This document shows positions 25,131 through 34,171 of a DNA stretch of 64,000 nucleotides, piece after piece. Numbering within the stretch: position 1 is the first letter of the stretch; every line of letters starts with the position of its first letter. The position numbers and the translations under genes were made by a program. The notes under the pieces were generated by a model that worked only from the letters and a program-made list of their open reading frames with translations, was not told where the DNA came from and did no database searches. Source of the stretch: SHLQ01 sp033344795 (lineage in GTDB: Bacteria > Actinomycetota > Acidimicrobiia > Acidimicrobiales > SHLQ01); assembly GCA_033344795.1 (NCBI GenBank), contig JAWPMS010000001.1, positions 1,488,001 through 1,552,000 on the forward strand, given 5' to 3'.

Positions 25131-26783
25131 CTAGTCGTCTGGTAGTTCCACTGGTCCGATCTCTTCGTACACGTCGCCTGGTCCGGGGTTGTCGGGCGAC
25201 GTCGAGCCGCCGAATTGTGCCGCGATGCCCCAGACCGCATTGAGCGCCGTGTGAACTGCGCCCTCTGCCCAGCCTGGCGTCCAAGACACGTCGTCACCCG
25301 CGAGGAAGATGCCACGCTCCTCAGGCGGAAGATCGTGTTGCATGAAGTGACTGTGCATGCGGCGGTTGTATCGATAGTGCCCGGGCAGCGCTCCTTTGAA
25401 CGCACCGAGAAAGTGCGGGTCGGCCTCCCAGCTCACCGTGATGGGTTCGCCGATGATGTGGCTGCGCAAGTCGGTGTGCGGATAGATCGCCTCGAGCGTT
25501 TCGATCGCGAGTTCGGCTCGTTCGCCCGCGTTCATCGCAAGCACTTTCATCGCGTCGCTTTGCCAGGCGTAGCTGAGCACGATCACGCCTGGTTCTTCCT
25601 CGCCGTTGTCGATCAGATACGTGCCGCGCGTGTTCCGATCGGTCAGTGTCATGCTCATCTTCGGTCGACCGGTCGTTTCGTCGATCTCTTTCCAAAACGG
25701 CCTGTCGACCATGACGAAGGTCTTCGACGATTGCATGTACTTGGTCCGGTCGAGGGCCATCCAGACCTTCTGACTGAACAACGACTCCTCGACGTCGATC
25801 GACGTGGTCAACAACCAACTCTGCACCGTGACAAGCGCAGCGCCGAACGTGCGCGTGTGGCCCCAGCGGTCCTCGATCTCGAGATCCTCTCCGCGGCGGC
25901 GAATTGCCGTCGCTCCTGGCCGGGGTGCACCGCTGTGCAACGAGGCGAGCGTGGTTCCGGTTGGCCAATGTGTCAGCTCGTGAGGTGCGTGATCCCAGAG
26001 CCCGCGAGGGATCTGTTCTGCGCCTCCGACGATGAAGTGTTGGTCGTCCTCGAAGCCGGCCATCACAACTCGGAAAATCTCGAGCATCGAGTTCGGAAAG
26101 TCCGAGTCCCATCCGCCGGTTCCGAACCCGACCTGGCCGAAGATCTCCCGATGGCGAAAGCTCAGTCCGGCGAATGCCGGCGAGGTTGCGACGAAATCGT
26201 AGAACGTGCGATCGTCCCACTCGTCCACGAGCCGCGCCCAGATGTTGCGCACCGCTGCCGCATCCTTGCCTCTCATCGCCGCCTGAATCGCCGTCAGGTC
26301 GGCAACGTCCTCGAGAGCCTCGGTCCAGGCGCGGGAGACCTCGGCAAAGATCTCGGGAAGATCGTCGCTCGTCTCTGCGAAGTAGGTCTCGCCTTCAAGA
26401 TCGATCACTGTGGTTGGAGCAGCGGGCGTCAGAGGATTCGGAAAGTCGCGTGTGTCGAGCTCCAGAAGATCGATGTAGTGCCAAAGCGCCGCACCGCTCC
26501 TCGGGAAGCGCATGCCGCCGAGCTCGGCGACGATGTGTGGTGCAGCGTTGAAGGGCTCGGACCGAAGACGACCACCGATGCGGCCGATTTCATAGACGAC
26601 TGGTTTGAGGCCCAGCTTCATCAGTTCGTATGCGGCGACCATCCCGGCAACGCCTGCGCCGATGATTGCTACTTCGCTCCCGAGTGCTTCGTCGGGTAGC
26701 TCGGCGAGGCCCGCGGGATGGGCGATCCACTCGTCGAACGCAAAGGGAAAGTCAGGTCCAAATGCGGTGAGCCGATCAGCCAT
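25131..26783 (-). CDS. flavin monoamine oxidase family protein (tryptophan monooxygenase / L-amino acid oxidase-like)
   Basis: 550 aa. FAD-binding fingerprint EVAIIGAGVAGMVAAYELMKLGLKPVVYE starts near residue 37, followed by GGRLRSEPF and ELGGMRFPRSG. The C-terminal FAD-contact GIFLAGDDVSWTPGWAEGAVHTALNAVWGIA is intact. Length and the 36-residue N-terminal extension resemble bacterial tryptophan 2-monooxygenase (IaaM) and L-amino acid oxidases. It would oxidise an amino acid or amine with O2. Nearby indolepyruvate oxidoreductase and Lrp genes suggest aromatic amino acid breakdown as context, but substrate is unproven. Convergent with the DJ-1 gene. Confidence 0.85.
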   Translation of the reverse strand: MADRLTAFGPDFPFAFDEWIAHPAGLAELPDEALGSEVAIIGAGVAGMVAAYELMKLGLKPVVYEIGRIGGRLRSEPFNAAPHIVAELGGMRFPRSGAALWHYIDLLELDTRDFPNPLTPAAPTTVIDLEGETYFAETSDDLPEIFAEVSRAWTEALEDVADLTAIQAAMRGKDAAAVRNIWARLVDEWDDRTFYDFVATSPAFAGLSFRHREIFGQVGFGTGGWDSDFPNSMLEIFRVVMAGFEDDQHFIVGGAEQIPRGLWDHAPHELTHWPTGTTLASLHSGAPRPGATAIRRRGEDLEIEDRWGHTRTFGAALVTVQSWLLTTSIDVEESLFSQKVWMALDRTKYMQSSKTFVMVDRPFWKEIDETTGRPKMSMTLTDRNTRGTYLIDNGEEEPGVIVLSYAWQSDAMKVLAMNAGERAELAIETLEAIYPHTDLRSHIIGEPITVSWEADPHFLGAFKGALPGHYRYNRRMHSHFMQHDLPPEERGIFLAGDDVSWTPGWAEGAVHTALNAVWGIAAQFGGSTSPDNPGPGDVYEEIGPVELPDD

Positions 26784-26796
26784 GGCCGCACGTTAC

Positions 26797-27699
26797 TCAC
26801 CGAGGCGGTCGGGGGATGAGAATCGGCGTCGACGACTTGTAGGCCTCGTAGTCGGGTTGGCCGCCCCACTTCGTGTCTGCGCGTTTCTCGAGCATCGGAA
26901 GACCACTGACTCGCGTGAGGAGGACAGTCACGAACACCGGCGAGATGAGGGTGAGGTATTGCCATCCGTGTAGCGCGGGAAGAACAAGAATCGCCATGCC
27001 GGTCCAGAGGGTGATCTCGCCGAAGTAGTTGGGATGGCGCGACCAGGCCCAGAGACCGACGTCGATGAATTTGCCGTCATTGGCGGCATCGGCCTTGAAG
27101 GCCGATTTCTGGGCGTCGGCGGCGACCTCGATCGTGAAGCCGAGGATCCAGGTGACGAGGCCGATGATGCCGACCACTCCAAACGTCGCCTTGTGTCCTG
27201 ACGTGATGGCCGCGATCGCTGCAGCTGCGGTGATCGTCACCCATAGGCCCTGCACCACCCAGGCCATGAGGAATCGGAGCCGGCTGGGTTTGATTCGATC
27301 GAAACGGCCGTCGCCGCCCGCCTTTTTGACGCGACGGAACAGGAAGGTTCCGAGACGGCCGGCCCAGATCAGTACGAGGATCGCGGCGATGATCGCGCGG
27401 GCATCGAGATCGTCGCTCGTCAGCACGACGGCGAGGATCGTGACGGTGATGTAGGTGAACGATCCGGTCAGGTCGTAGTAGTGCTCCGTCTGGGCCTTGA
27501 ACGCCGGGATGAACGCCAACACGTTGATCGCAAACGCCACGATCGTGACGATCCAGAAGACCGAAACACCGCCGACCGATGCGCCGCCGGATCCGCCCGC
27601 CGCTCCGAGCAGCGCTCCAAGGGCCACAGCGACCACGATGCCGATGAGCGCGTTTCGTTCCGCGGCGCCGTTGCGATGCGTTTCGGTCTCGCTGGTCAT
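26797..27699 (-). CDS. DUF1295 family membrane protein (steroid 5-alpha-reductase-like)
   Basis: 300 aa with seven or more membrane segments. The C-terminal LWAWSRHPNYFGEITLWTGMAIL motif near residue 218 is the signature shared by DUF1295 and isoprenylcysteine methyltransferase/5-alpha-reductase proteins, and the final YEAYKSSTPILIPRPP is typical. These enzymes reduce or modify lipid-like substrates in the membrane; the exact reaction here is unknown. It lies 13 bp upstream of the monoamine oxidase gene on the same strand, so the two are likely co-transcribed. Confidence 0.82.
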   Translation of the reverse strand: MTSETETHRNGAAERNALIGIVVAVALGALLGAAGGSGGASVGGVSVFWIVTIVAFAINVLAFIPAFKAQTEHYYDLTGSFTYITVTILAVVLTSDDLDARAIIAAILVLIWAGRLGTFLFRRVKKAGGDGRFDRIKPSRLRFLMAWVVQGLWVTITAAAAIAAITSGHKATFGVVGIIGLVTWILGFTIEVAADAQKSAFKADAANDGKFIDVGLWAWSRHPNYFGEITLWTGMAILVLPALHGWQYLTLISPVFVTVLLTRVSGLPMLEKRADTKWGGQPDYEAYKSSTPILIPRPPR

Positions 27700-28002
27700 G
27701 CGCGAAGACTACGGCTGATCCGGGGGACAGGCAGGATCGAATCGAACAGGGAGGGGTCGCGGTCCACGCGAGCTTCCCTTCCAAATGCCCGGATTCTCCA
27801 TGTGCGCCGGGTTCGGCGGGTCTCGTCGCGACCGGTGTTCGATGAACGCCACATTTCCGGATCTCCTACCCGACTCGGAAACTTCGCTACTGGGCAGTAA
27901 CTTTGCGGGGAACCGTCTGCACTAGGTCATGCGGGTCACGGGCCGGTCACCGTGCTGGCACGTGGTCGCGTCGCTGTGCAGAACTGCTTTTGGAGGAAAC
28001 AC
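27700..28002. other. intergenic region upstream of the ABC-transporter operon
   Basis: 303 bp between divergent genes. No credible coding frame. It contains TACTG-GG-CAGTA (27888-27899) as a small palindrome and a strong GGAGG ribosome-binding site at 27992-27996 for the binding-protein gene. The promoter of the Opp operon must lie here, but I cannot point to a convincing -10/-35 pair. Confidence 0.5.
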
Positions 28003-29787
28003 ATGAAACTGTCCAGTACGCGCTTCTTGCGGCTTCTCGCCGCGCTGATGGCGCTCTCATTGATAGCGGCCGCCTGCGGCAGCGATGATGACACCGCCGC
28101 CGACGGCGACGGCGTTAGCACCGACACCGAGGCGCCGTCCGACGACGAGCCGGCCGACGAACCAGCCGATGAACCGGCTGACGAACCGGCTGACGAACCA
28201 GCCGACGAACCAGCTGACGAACCGGCCACCGACGGCGAGCGCATCTCGACCTTCCTCGTGCAGCCCGAGTCGCTCACCCCGATCAACAACACCGAGTCGG
28301 AGGGCCAGCAAGTCATCGACGCGCTGTTCACCGGACTCGTCGACGTCGACGCGGACAACCAGCTCATCTTCCAGCACGCAGACTCGATCGTCACCGACGA
28401 CAACGTGGTCTTCAACGTCACGCTCAAGGACGGCTGGACCTTCCACGACGGCACCCCAGTGACCGCACAGTCCTATGTCGACACCTGGAACTACGGCGCC
28501 TACGGCCCGAACGCCCAGTCGACCTCGGCCCAATACGCGCAGATCGCCGGCTTCGGCGACCTGCAGTGCGGCACCGCCCCCGACGACGAGGGCAACGAGG
28601 TCGCCGACTGCGACGGCGCTCCTCCGGCAGCCGAAGCGCTGTCGGGCCTCGAGGTCGTCAGCGACACCGAGTTCACCATCACGATGGCCGAGGCCGTGCC
28701 GTTCCTCACCACGCAGATGAAGGCATCGGCCTTCCTGCCGCTTCCTGAGGCCTTCTTCGCCGACCCAGCTGCCTACGATCGCATGCCGATCGGCAATGGT
28801 CCGTTCATGATGGCCGAAGAATGGGAGGACGACGTCCAGATCCTGGTCGACACCTACCCCGACTACCAGGGTGATGACGCCTCACAGATCTCGGGCATCG
28901 AGTTCCGAATCTACGCCGACGTCAACACCGCGGTGACCGACCTTGTGGCCGGCAACCTCGACATCGTCAACGGTGTTCCACCAGAGGTATGGGACGACAC
29001 CATCGCCCAGGTTCCGAACAGCGCGCTCAGCGCCGACTCCGGCATCAACTACCTCGGCTTCCCCGACTACGCGCCGCCGTTCAACGACCCGAACCTGCGC
29101 GCCGCGCTGTCGATGGCCGTCAACCGCGAGGACATCACCGAGGGAATCTTCAACGGACTTCGCGCTCCAGCGCAGAACTTCTTCAGCCCGGTTATCCCTG
29201 GCTACGAGGAGGAGGTCTGCGTCGAGTGGACCTTCAACCCTGAAGAAGCTCAGGCTCGGTTCGCTGAGTTCGGTGGTCTGGACGCACTTGGTGATTCCCT
29301 CGACGTCTGGTTCAACCAGGGTGGCGGACACGACCTGTGGATCGACGCCGTGATCACGCAGTGGGAGCAGAACCTCGGCATCCCCGCCGACAACGTCACC
29401 TTCCAGCAGCTGCCATTCGCTGAGTACCTTGAGCTCGCGGACACCCAGCAGCTGACCGGTCCGTACCGTCTCGGTTGGGGCGCCAGCTACCTGCACCCGC
29501 AGTACTACATGGTGCTCGCGCTGCAGCTGACCGTCGATGAGGGCGGCAACAACGCCACCTTCTGGCGCAACGATGAGGTCGATGCGAACATCGAGGCGGC
29601 CCTCGCCACGACGACGCTCGAGGAATCGATCCCGCTCTGGCAGGACGCGATGCAGATCATCTGCGAAAACGCCCCGCTGGCACCGATGTTCTTTGGTCAG
29701 AACACCTACGCCTGGAACGATGGCGTCGACGGGGTCTTCATCGACGCCTTCGGCGTGATCGACTACGAGGATCTGACCCAGGGCTAA
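28003..29787 (+). CDS. ABC transporter substrate-binding lipoprotein (family 5, peptide/nickel/opine type)
   Basis: 594 aa from ATG 28003, seven bases after a GGAGG site. Lipoprotein signal (LLAALMALSLIAAACGSDD, lipid Cys about residue 25), then an acidic linker with six EPAD tandem repeats (about residues 49-73) that would hold the domain away from the membrane. The body is SBP family 5: QPESLTPINNTESEGQQVIDALFTGLVD, LKDGWTFHDGTPVTAQSYVDTWNY, PIGNGPFMM and DPNLRAALSMAVNREDITEGIF. It binds oligopeptides or similar solutes outside the cell for the downstream permease. A strong hairpin after its stop should make it more abundant than the other subunits. Confidence 0.93.
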   Translation: MKLSSTRFLRLLAALMALSLIAAACGSDDDTAADGDGVSTDTEAPSDDEPADEPADEPADEPADEPADEPADEPATDGERISTFLVQPESLTPINNTESEGQQVIDALFTGLVDVDADNQLIFQHADSIVTDDNVVFNVTLKDGWTFHDGTPVTAQSYVDTWNYGAYGPNAQSTSAQYAQIAGFGDLQCGTAPDDEGNEVADCDGAPPAAEALSGLEVVSDTEFTITMAEAVPFLTTQMKASAFLPLPEAFFADPAAYDRMPIGNGPFMMAEEWEDDVQILVDTYPDYQGDDASQISGIEFRIYADVNTAVTDLVAGNLDIVNGVPPEVWDDTIAQVPNSALSADSGINYLGFPDYAPPFNDPNLRAALSMAVNREDITEGIFNGLRAPAQNFFSPVIPGYEEEVCVEWTFNPEEAQARFAEFGGLDALGDSLDVWFNQGGGHDLWIDAVITQWEQNLGIPADNVTFQQLPFAEYLELADTQQLTGPYRLGWGASYLHPQYYMVLALQLTVDEGGNNATFWRNDEVDANIEAALATTTLEESIPLWQDAMQIICENAPLAPMFFGQNTYAWNDGVDGVFIDAFGVIDYEDLTQG

Positions 29788-29814
29788 ACGCCTAGCGGTA
29801 CAACGTCTGACTCG

Positions 29815-29861
29815 CCCCGGTCGTCGGTCCTTCGGGATCGGCGGCCGGGGTGTTGTTTTTC
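29815..29861 (+). terminator. intercistronic terminator/attenuator after the binding-protein gene
   Basis: A 16-bp stem with four G-U wobbles (arms 29815-29830 and 29835-29850) closed by a UUCG tetraloop and followed by TGTTGTTTTT. It has the form of an intrinsic terminator placed between the binding-protein gene and the permease genes, a common way to produce excess binding protein. Confidence 0.8.
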
Positions 29862-29941
29862 TCGTGACGACCGCTTTCTTGTTGTTACCGCTGGGTTGCT
29901 ATGTTGTCGAACGAATCGACGTCGAAGAGGAGGAGCAGCTC

Positions 29942-30904
29942 GTGGGTAGGTACATGATCCGCCGGATCCTCCAGTTCATCCCGGTGATGTTCGGCACGAC
30001 CTTCCTGATTTTCGCGGGCGTTTTCAGCTTGGCCGGCGACCCGATTCGGGCACTGTCGGGCGACCGCCCCATCCCCGCCAGCGCAGTGGCCGAGCTGCGG
30101 GATGAGTACGACCTCGACGATCCGCTGCTGGTCCAATACGGCAAGTACATGGGCATCCTCGTCGACGACGACACCGGTGAGCGCTCCGGCCTGCTGACCG
30201 GCGACTTCGGCGTCACGCTCGCCCGAAGTCCGCAGCCCGTCCGTGACGTTATGGCCGACAAGATCCCGGTGTCTGCTCGCCTCGCAGTGTTCGCGTTCGC
30301 GATCGAGGCCGTCATCGGCATCTTCGCGGGGGTCTTGGCCGCCTTGCGCAAGGACAGCTTCATCGACACGCTCGTCAAGGTCAGCACGGTCTTGGCGATC
30401 AGCGTGCCCATCTTCGTCCTCGGCCTGGTCGCTCAATACGCGTTCGGCGTCGAACTCGGCATCCTCCCTGTCGCCGGCTTGCAGGAGGGGTTCCGGAGCT
30501 ACATCATGCCGGCGTTCATCCTCGCGACCACGTCGCTGGCCTACATCGCCCGGCTCACCCGGACCTCGGTCGTCGAGAACAACCGGGCCGACTACGTTCG
30601 AACTGCCAAGGCCAAGGGGCTGAGCCCGTCACGGGTCGTTGGCATTCACACGCTCCGCAACTCGCTGATCCCCGTGGTCACGTTCCTCGCCGTGGACCTC
30701 GGCACGCTCATGGGAGGAGCGATCATCACCGAGACGATCTTCAACATCCCGGGCGTGGGGCGAGAGGTGTTCGAGGCCGTCACCCGCCAGGACGGCGCAC
30801 TCGTGGTTGGCATCGTCACGTTCCTCATCGTGATCTACATGATCGCGAACCTGCTCGTCGACTTCCTCTACGCCGTCCTCGACCCGCGGATTCGTTATGA
30901 GTGA
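29942..30904 (+). CDS. oppB: ABC transporter permease, OppB/DppB type
   Basis: 320 aa from GTG 29942, chosen for the AGGAGG-like site just upstream (ATG 29954 is also possible). Begins MGRYMIRRILQFIPVMFGTTFLIF as usual for OppB, has six membrane segments, an extracytoplasmic loop after the first, and the EAA loop RTAKAKGLSPSRVVGIHTLRNSLIPV near residue 220 that contacts the ATPases. Forms the membrane channel with the next gene product; the two overlap by 8 bp. Confidence 0.93.
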   Translation: MGRYMIRRILQFIPVMFGTTFLIFAGVFSLAGDPIRALSGDRPIPASAVAELRDEYDLDDPLLVQYGKYMGILVDDDTGERSGLLTGDFGVTLARSPQPVRDVMADKIPVSARLAVFAFAIEAVIGIFAGVLAALRKDSFIDTLVKVSTVLAISVPIFVLGLVAQYAFGVELGILPVAGLQEGFRSYIMPAFILATTSLAYIARLTRTSVVENNRADYVRTAKAKGLSPSRVVGIHTLRNSLIPVVTFLAVDLGTLMGGAIITETIFNIPGVGREVFEAVTRQDGALVVGIVTFLIVIYMIANLLVDFLYAVLDPRIRYE

Positions 30905-31979
30905 CGAAACCGTCGAAACCGGCGAAACTGTCGACGCCGGAACGGGCGTAGCGGAGCCCGAGTTCGCCCACGTGCCGCTCGAAGACGATCCAGATGTCGT
31001 CAGTGGAGACACCGGACGCGAGGCGTCATTGTGGCGCGATGCCGGTCGACAGTTGGTGCGTAATCCGCAGTTCGTCGCCGCTGCACTGGTTCTGCTCGTC
31101 TTTCTCGTCATGGCGTTGTTCCCCACGCTGTTCGCTCCGGACGGGGTCACCCGAGCGGACTGCGAGACCCGACTCGGTGCTCAGCCGCCCGCATGGCTCG
31201 ACAGCAGTACCGAGGCGCCCGACGGCACCTGGTTCGGTTTGGACGACAAGGGTTGCCCCTATTACGAGCGCGTGATCCATGGCGTCATCCCCTCGATGGT
31301 GATCGGACCGTCGGTAGCGCTCGCCTCCTTCGCCATTGCGTTGACCTTCGGCACGCTCGCCGGCTACTACGGCGGTTGGATCGACACGATCATCAGTCGG
31401 TTGACCGACATCGTTCTCGCACTGCCGCTGATACTCGGGGCGCTGGTTTTCATCACGGCGTTCCGTGGGGCCTCATCGGATGACCCGGAGATCTCGCCGT
31501 TCCTGCGCTTCCTCGCGTCGATCTTCGAGTTCATCGATGAGTTGGTAGATCAACGAGGCATCGGCCTCGTCGTCCTCGTCCTTGTCTTCTTCAGCTGGGC
31601 AACAATGCTCCGGCTGGCCCGCTCCTCGGTGATCACCAACCGCGACGCCGACTACGTCGAGGCGGCCAAGGCGCTCGGCGCCTCGGACCTGCGGATCATG
31701 ACTCGCCACATCATCCCGAACTCCCTCGCTCCGATTCTCGTCTTTGCGACGATCCTCGTTGGCGTCGCAATCGTCGGCGAGGCCGCCCTGTCGTTCCTGG
31801 GCGTCGGGTTGCAGACGCCGGCGATCTCCTGGGGTCTCCAGCTGTCCGTGGCTCAGCGGCGCCTGGCCGGTGACCCGCACCTGATGCTCTTCCCGGCGGT
31901 CTTCCTCTCAATCCTCGTGTTCAGCGTCATCTTGCTCGGTGATGCGCTGCGAGATGCGCTCGACCCGAAGCTTCGCTGA
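30897..31979 (+). CDS. oppC: ABC transporter permease, OppC/DppC type
   Basis: 360 aa. An acidic cytoplasmic N-terminus of about 45 residues precedes the OppC-type first helix (NPQFVAAALVLLVFLVMALFPTLFA), a large external loop with two Cys, then five helices with the EAA loop EAAKALGASDLRIMTRHIIPNSLAPILV near residue 255. Slightly longer than usual because of the loop and an insertion around FRGASSDDPEISPF. Starts within the end of oppB, so translation is coupled. Confidence 0.93.
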   Translation: MSDETVETGETVDAGTGVAEPEFAHVPLEDDPDVVSGDTGREASLWRDAGRQLVRNPQFVAAALVLLVFLVMALFPTLFAPDGVTRADCETRLGAQPPAWLDSSTEAPDGTWFGLDDKGCPYYERVIHGVIPSMVIGPSVALASFAIALTFGTLAGYYGGWIDTIISRLTDIVLALPLILGALVFITAFRGASSDDPEISPFLRFLASIFEFIDELVDQRGIGLVVLVLVFFSWATMLRLARSSVITNRDADYVEAAKALGASDLRIMTRHIIPNSLAPILVFATILVGVAIVGEAALSFLGVGLQTPAISWGLQLSVAQRRLAGDPHLMLFPAVFLSILVFSVILLGDALRDALDPKLR

Positions 31980-31988
31980 CCGGAGGCG

Positions 31989-33047
31989 ATGACGAATATG
32001 ACCACTGCCAATGTGACCGCCTCCAACCCGGTGTATGACCTGGGGGCCCACCCCGACACCCTGTTGGAGGTCGATGGACTCCAGGTCGAGTTCCGCACCG
32101 ACGCTGGGGTCGTCAAGGCCGTCAACGGTGTCACCTACGACGTCCGCAAGGGTGAGACCGTCGCCATCCTCGGTGAGTCGGGATCGGGCAAGTCGGTCAG
32201 CGCCCAAGCGATCATGGGGATCATCGACTCCCCACCCGGGTTCGTCACCGCCGGGGAGCTTCGATATCGCGGCGAGGATCTTCTGACGATGAGCGACGAG
32301 CACCGCCAGAGGATCCGGGGCGCGAAGATCTCGATGATCTTCCAGGATGCACTCAGCTCGCTGAACCCCGTGTTCACGATCGGCTGGCAGCTGAGCGAGA
32401 TGTACCGGGTCCATGAGGACATGAGCAAGCGCGAGGCCCGAACTCGTTCGATCGACCTGTTACAGCGTGTTGGAATCTCGTCCCCCAAGCAGCGGGTCAA
32501 TCAGTACCCGCACGAGTTCAGCGGCGGCATGCGCCAGAGGGCCATGATCGCGATGGCGATCGCGCTGAACCCCGAGATCGTGATTGCCGACGAGCCCACG
32601 ACTGCGCTGGACGTGACCGTCCAAGCCCAGATCATGGAGCTGCTGGCCGATCTGCAGGATGACTATGGCATGGCGATGGTGCTCATCACCCACGACCTGG
32701 GTGTCGTCGCTGAGGTGGCCGACCGAGTCAACGTGATGTATGCGGGCCGCATAGTGGAGCACGGCTCCACGCTCGAGGTCTTTGGTCGACCTTCTCACCC
32801 GTACACCGTTGGGCTGATGCAGTCGATCCCGCGCGCCGACCTCAAGGGCGTCAAGCTGACCCCGATCGTCGGCTCGCCGCCCGATCTCGCAAACCTGCCT
32901 GGCGGATGCTCGTTCCACCCGCGCTGCCGTTTCCGGCACGCCAACTGTTTCGACGTCGAGCCGACCGTCGTTCGTGTCCGGGGTATCGAGCGCTACGCCG
33001 AGTGCCACTACACCGACGAGGTCTGGGAAGAGGATGTCAGTGTCTGA
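31989..33047 (+). CDS. oppD: ABC transporter ATP-binding protein, OppD/DppD type
   Basis: 352 aa. Walker A GESGSGKSVSA, signature FSGGMRQRAMIAMAIALNPEIV, Walker B IVIADEPTTALDV and switch His in LITHDLGVV. The C-terminal oligopeptide-transporter motif GCSFHPRCRFRHANCF (Fe-S/Cys cluster region of OppD proteins) is intact. A GGAGG site lies at 31982-31986; the second in-frame ATG (31998) has better spacing than the first and may be the true start. Partner of OppF in energising uptake. Confidence 0.93.
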   Translation: MTNMTTANVTASNPVYDLGAHPDTLLEVDGLQVEFRTDAGVVKAVNGVTYDVRKGETVAILGESGSGKSVSAQAIMGIIDSPPGFVTAGELRYRGEDLLTMSDEHRQRIRGAKISMIFQDALSSLNPVFTIGWQLSEMYRVHEDMSKREARTRSIDLLQRVGISSPKQRVNQYPHEFSGGMRQRAMIAMAIALNPEIVIADEPTTALDVTVQAQIMELLADLQDDYGMAMVLITHDLGVVAEVADRVNVMYAGRIVEHGSTLEVFGRPSHPYTVGLMQSIPRADLKGVKLTPIVGSPPDLANLPGGCSFHPRCRFRHANCFDVEPTVVRVRGIERYAECHYTDEVWEEDVSV

Positions 33048-34080
33048 ACTTTCGAACGAGTCCCCGCTTCTCCAGGTGACCGACCTGGTCAAGCACTTCC
33101 CGATCAAGCAGGGCATCGTCTTCAAACGCACCGTCGGGCATGTCCAAGCGGTCGACGGCGTCAGTTTCGAGCTCCACCAAGGCGAGACGCTGGGCCTGGT
33201 CGGCGAGTCCGGCTCCGGTAAGTCGACGGTCGCACGAACACTGCTGCGACTGCACGAGCCGACATCTGGCCAAGCGATGTTCGAGGGTCGCAACCTTTTC
33301 GAGATGTCGAGCTCGGAGATGCGCAAGATGCGACGCGAGATTCAGATCATCTTCCAGGACCCGTACGCGTCGCTCAACCCACGAATGACCGTTCGCGACA
33401 TCATCACCGAGGGCTGGAAAGTCCACAGCGACGTCGTTCCGAAGAACCAACGCGAGCAGCGCGCCACCGAGCTCCTGGAACGAGTCGGGCTGAACCCGAA
33501 TCACATCAACCGATACCCCCACCAGTTCTCCGGTGGACAGCGGCAGCGGATCGGCGTCGCCCGAGCGCTGGCGCTCGAGCCCAAGGTCATCGTCGCTGAC
33601 GAGCCGGTGTCGGCGCTGGACGTCTCCGTTCAGGCGCAGGTCATCAACCTGCTCGAGGAGATCCAGGACGAGTTCAACCTCTCCTACATCTTCATTGCCC
33701 ACGACCTTTCCGTCGTGCGGCACATCTCCGATCGGGTGGCGGTGATGTACCTCGGGCGGATCGTGGAGATGGGCACCGAGCAGGAGATTTACGAGCAGCC
33801 GATCCACCCGTACACACAGGCGCTACTGAGCGCGACGCCGGTTGCGGACCCGGTGAGGGCTCGCAACCGCCCGGAACGGATCCTGCTCGAGGGTGATCTG
33901 CCGTCGCCGTCTGACCCGCCCAGCGGATGCCGGTTCCGGACGAGATGCTGGCGAGTCAGCGACGAGTGCAGCGAGACCGATCCGGTGATGGAGGATCGCC
34001 ACGATCACGGTCACGAGTCGGCCTGTTTGTTCGCGGCTCGGATGGACGAGATCCCCGAAGGTCCCGACGCGCTGGTCTGA
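33034..34080 (+). CDS. oppF: ABC transporter ATP-binding protein, OppF/DppF type
   Basis: 348 aa from ATG 33034, overlapping oppD by 14 bp. Begins with the OppF-typical LLQVTDLVKHFPIKQGIVFKRTVGHVQAVDGVSF. Walker A GESGSGKSTVA, signature FSGGQRQRIGVARALALEP, Walker B VIVADEPVSALDV, and the C-terminal GCRFRTRCWRVSDEC Cys motif. Last gene of the operon; no T-tract terminator is evident in the 91 bp before the convergent oxidoreductase gene. Confidence 0.93.
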   Translation: MSVSELSNESPLLQVTDLVKHFPIKQGIVFKRTVGHVQAVDGVSFELHQGETLGLVGESGSGKSTVARTLLRLHEPTSGQAMFEGRNLFEMSSSEMRKMRREIQIIFQDPYASLNPRMTVRDIITEGWKVHSDVVPKNQREQRATELLERVGLNPNHINRYPHQFSGGQRQRIGVARALALEPKVIVADEPVSALDVSVQAQVINLLEEIQDEFNLSYIFIAHDLSVVRHISDRVAVMYLGRIVEMGTEQEIYEQPIHPYTQALLSATPVADPVRARNRPERILLEGDLPSPSDPPSGCRFRTRCWRVSDECSETDPVMEDRHDHGHESACLFAARMDEIPEGPDALV

Positions 34081-34171
34081 ATCTTCCAGACCTTATTCTC
34101 CCGAGCTTGTTGCTCTGGCCAGGTCGGTGGTCGTGATGTGTGCGAGCGGTCAACGCAAGACTGGCCGAAGA

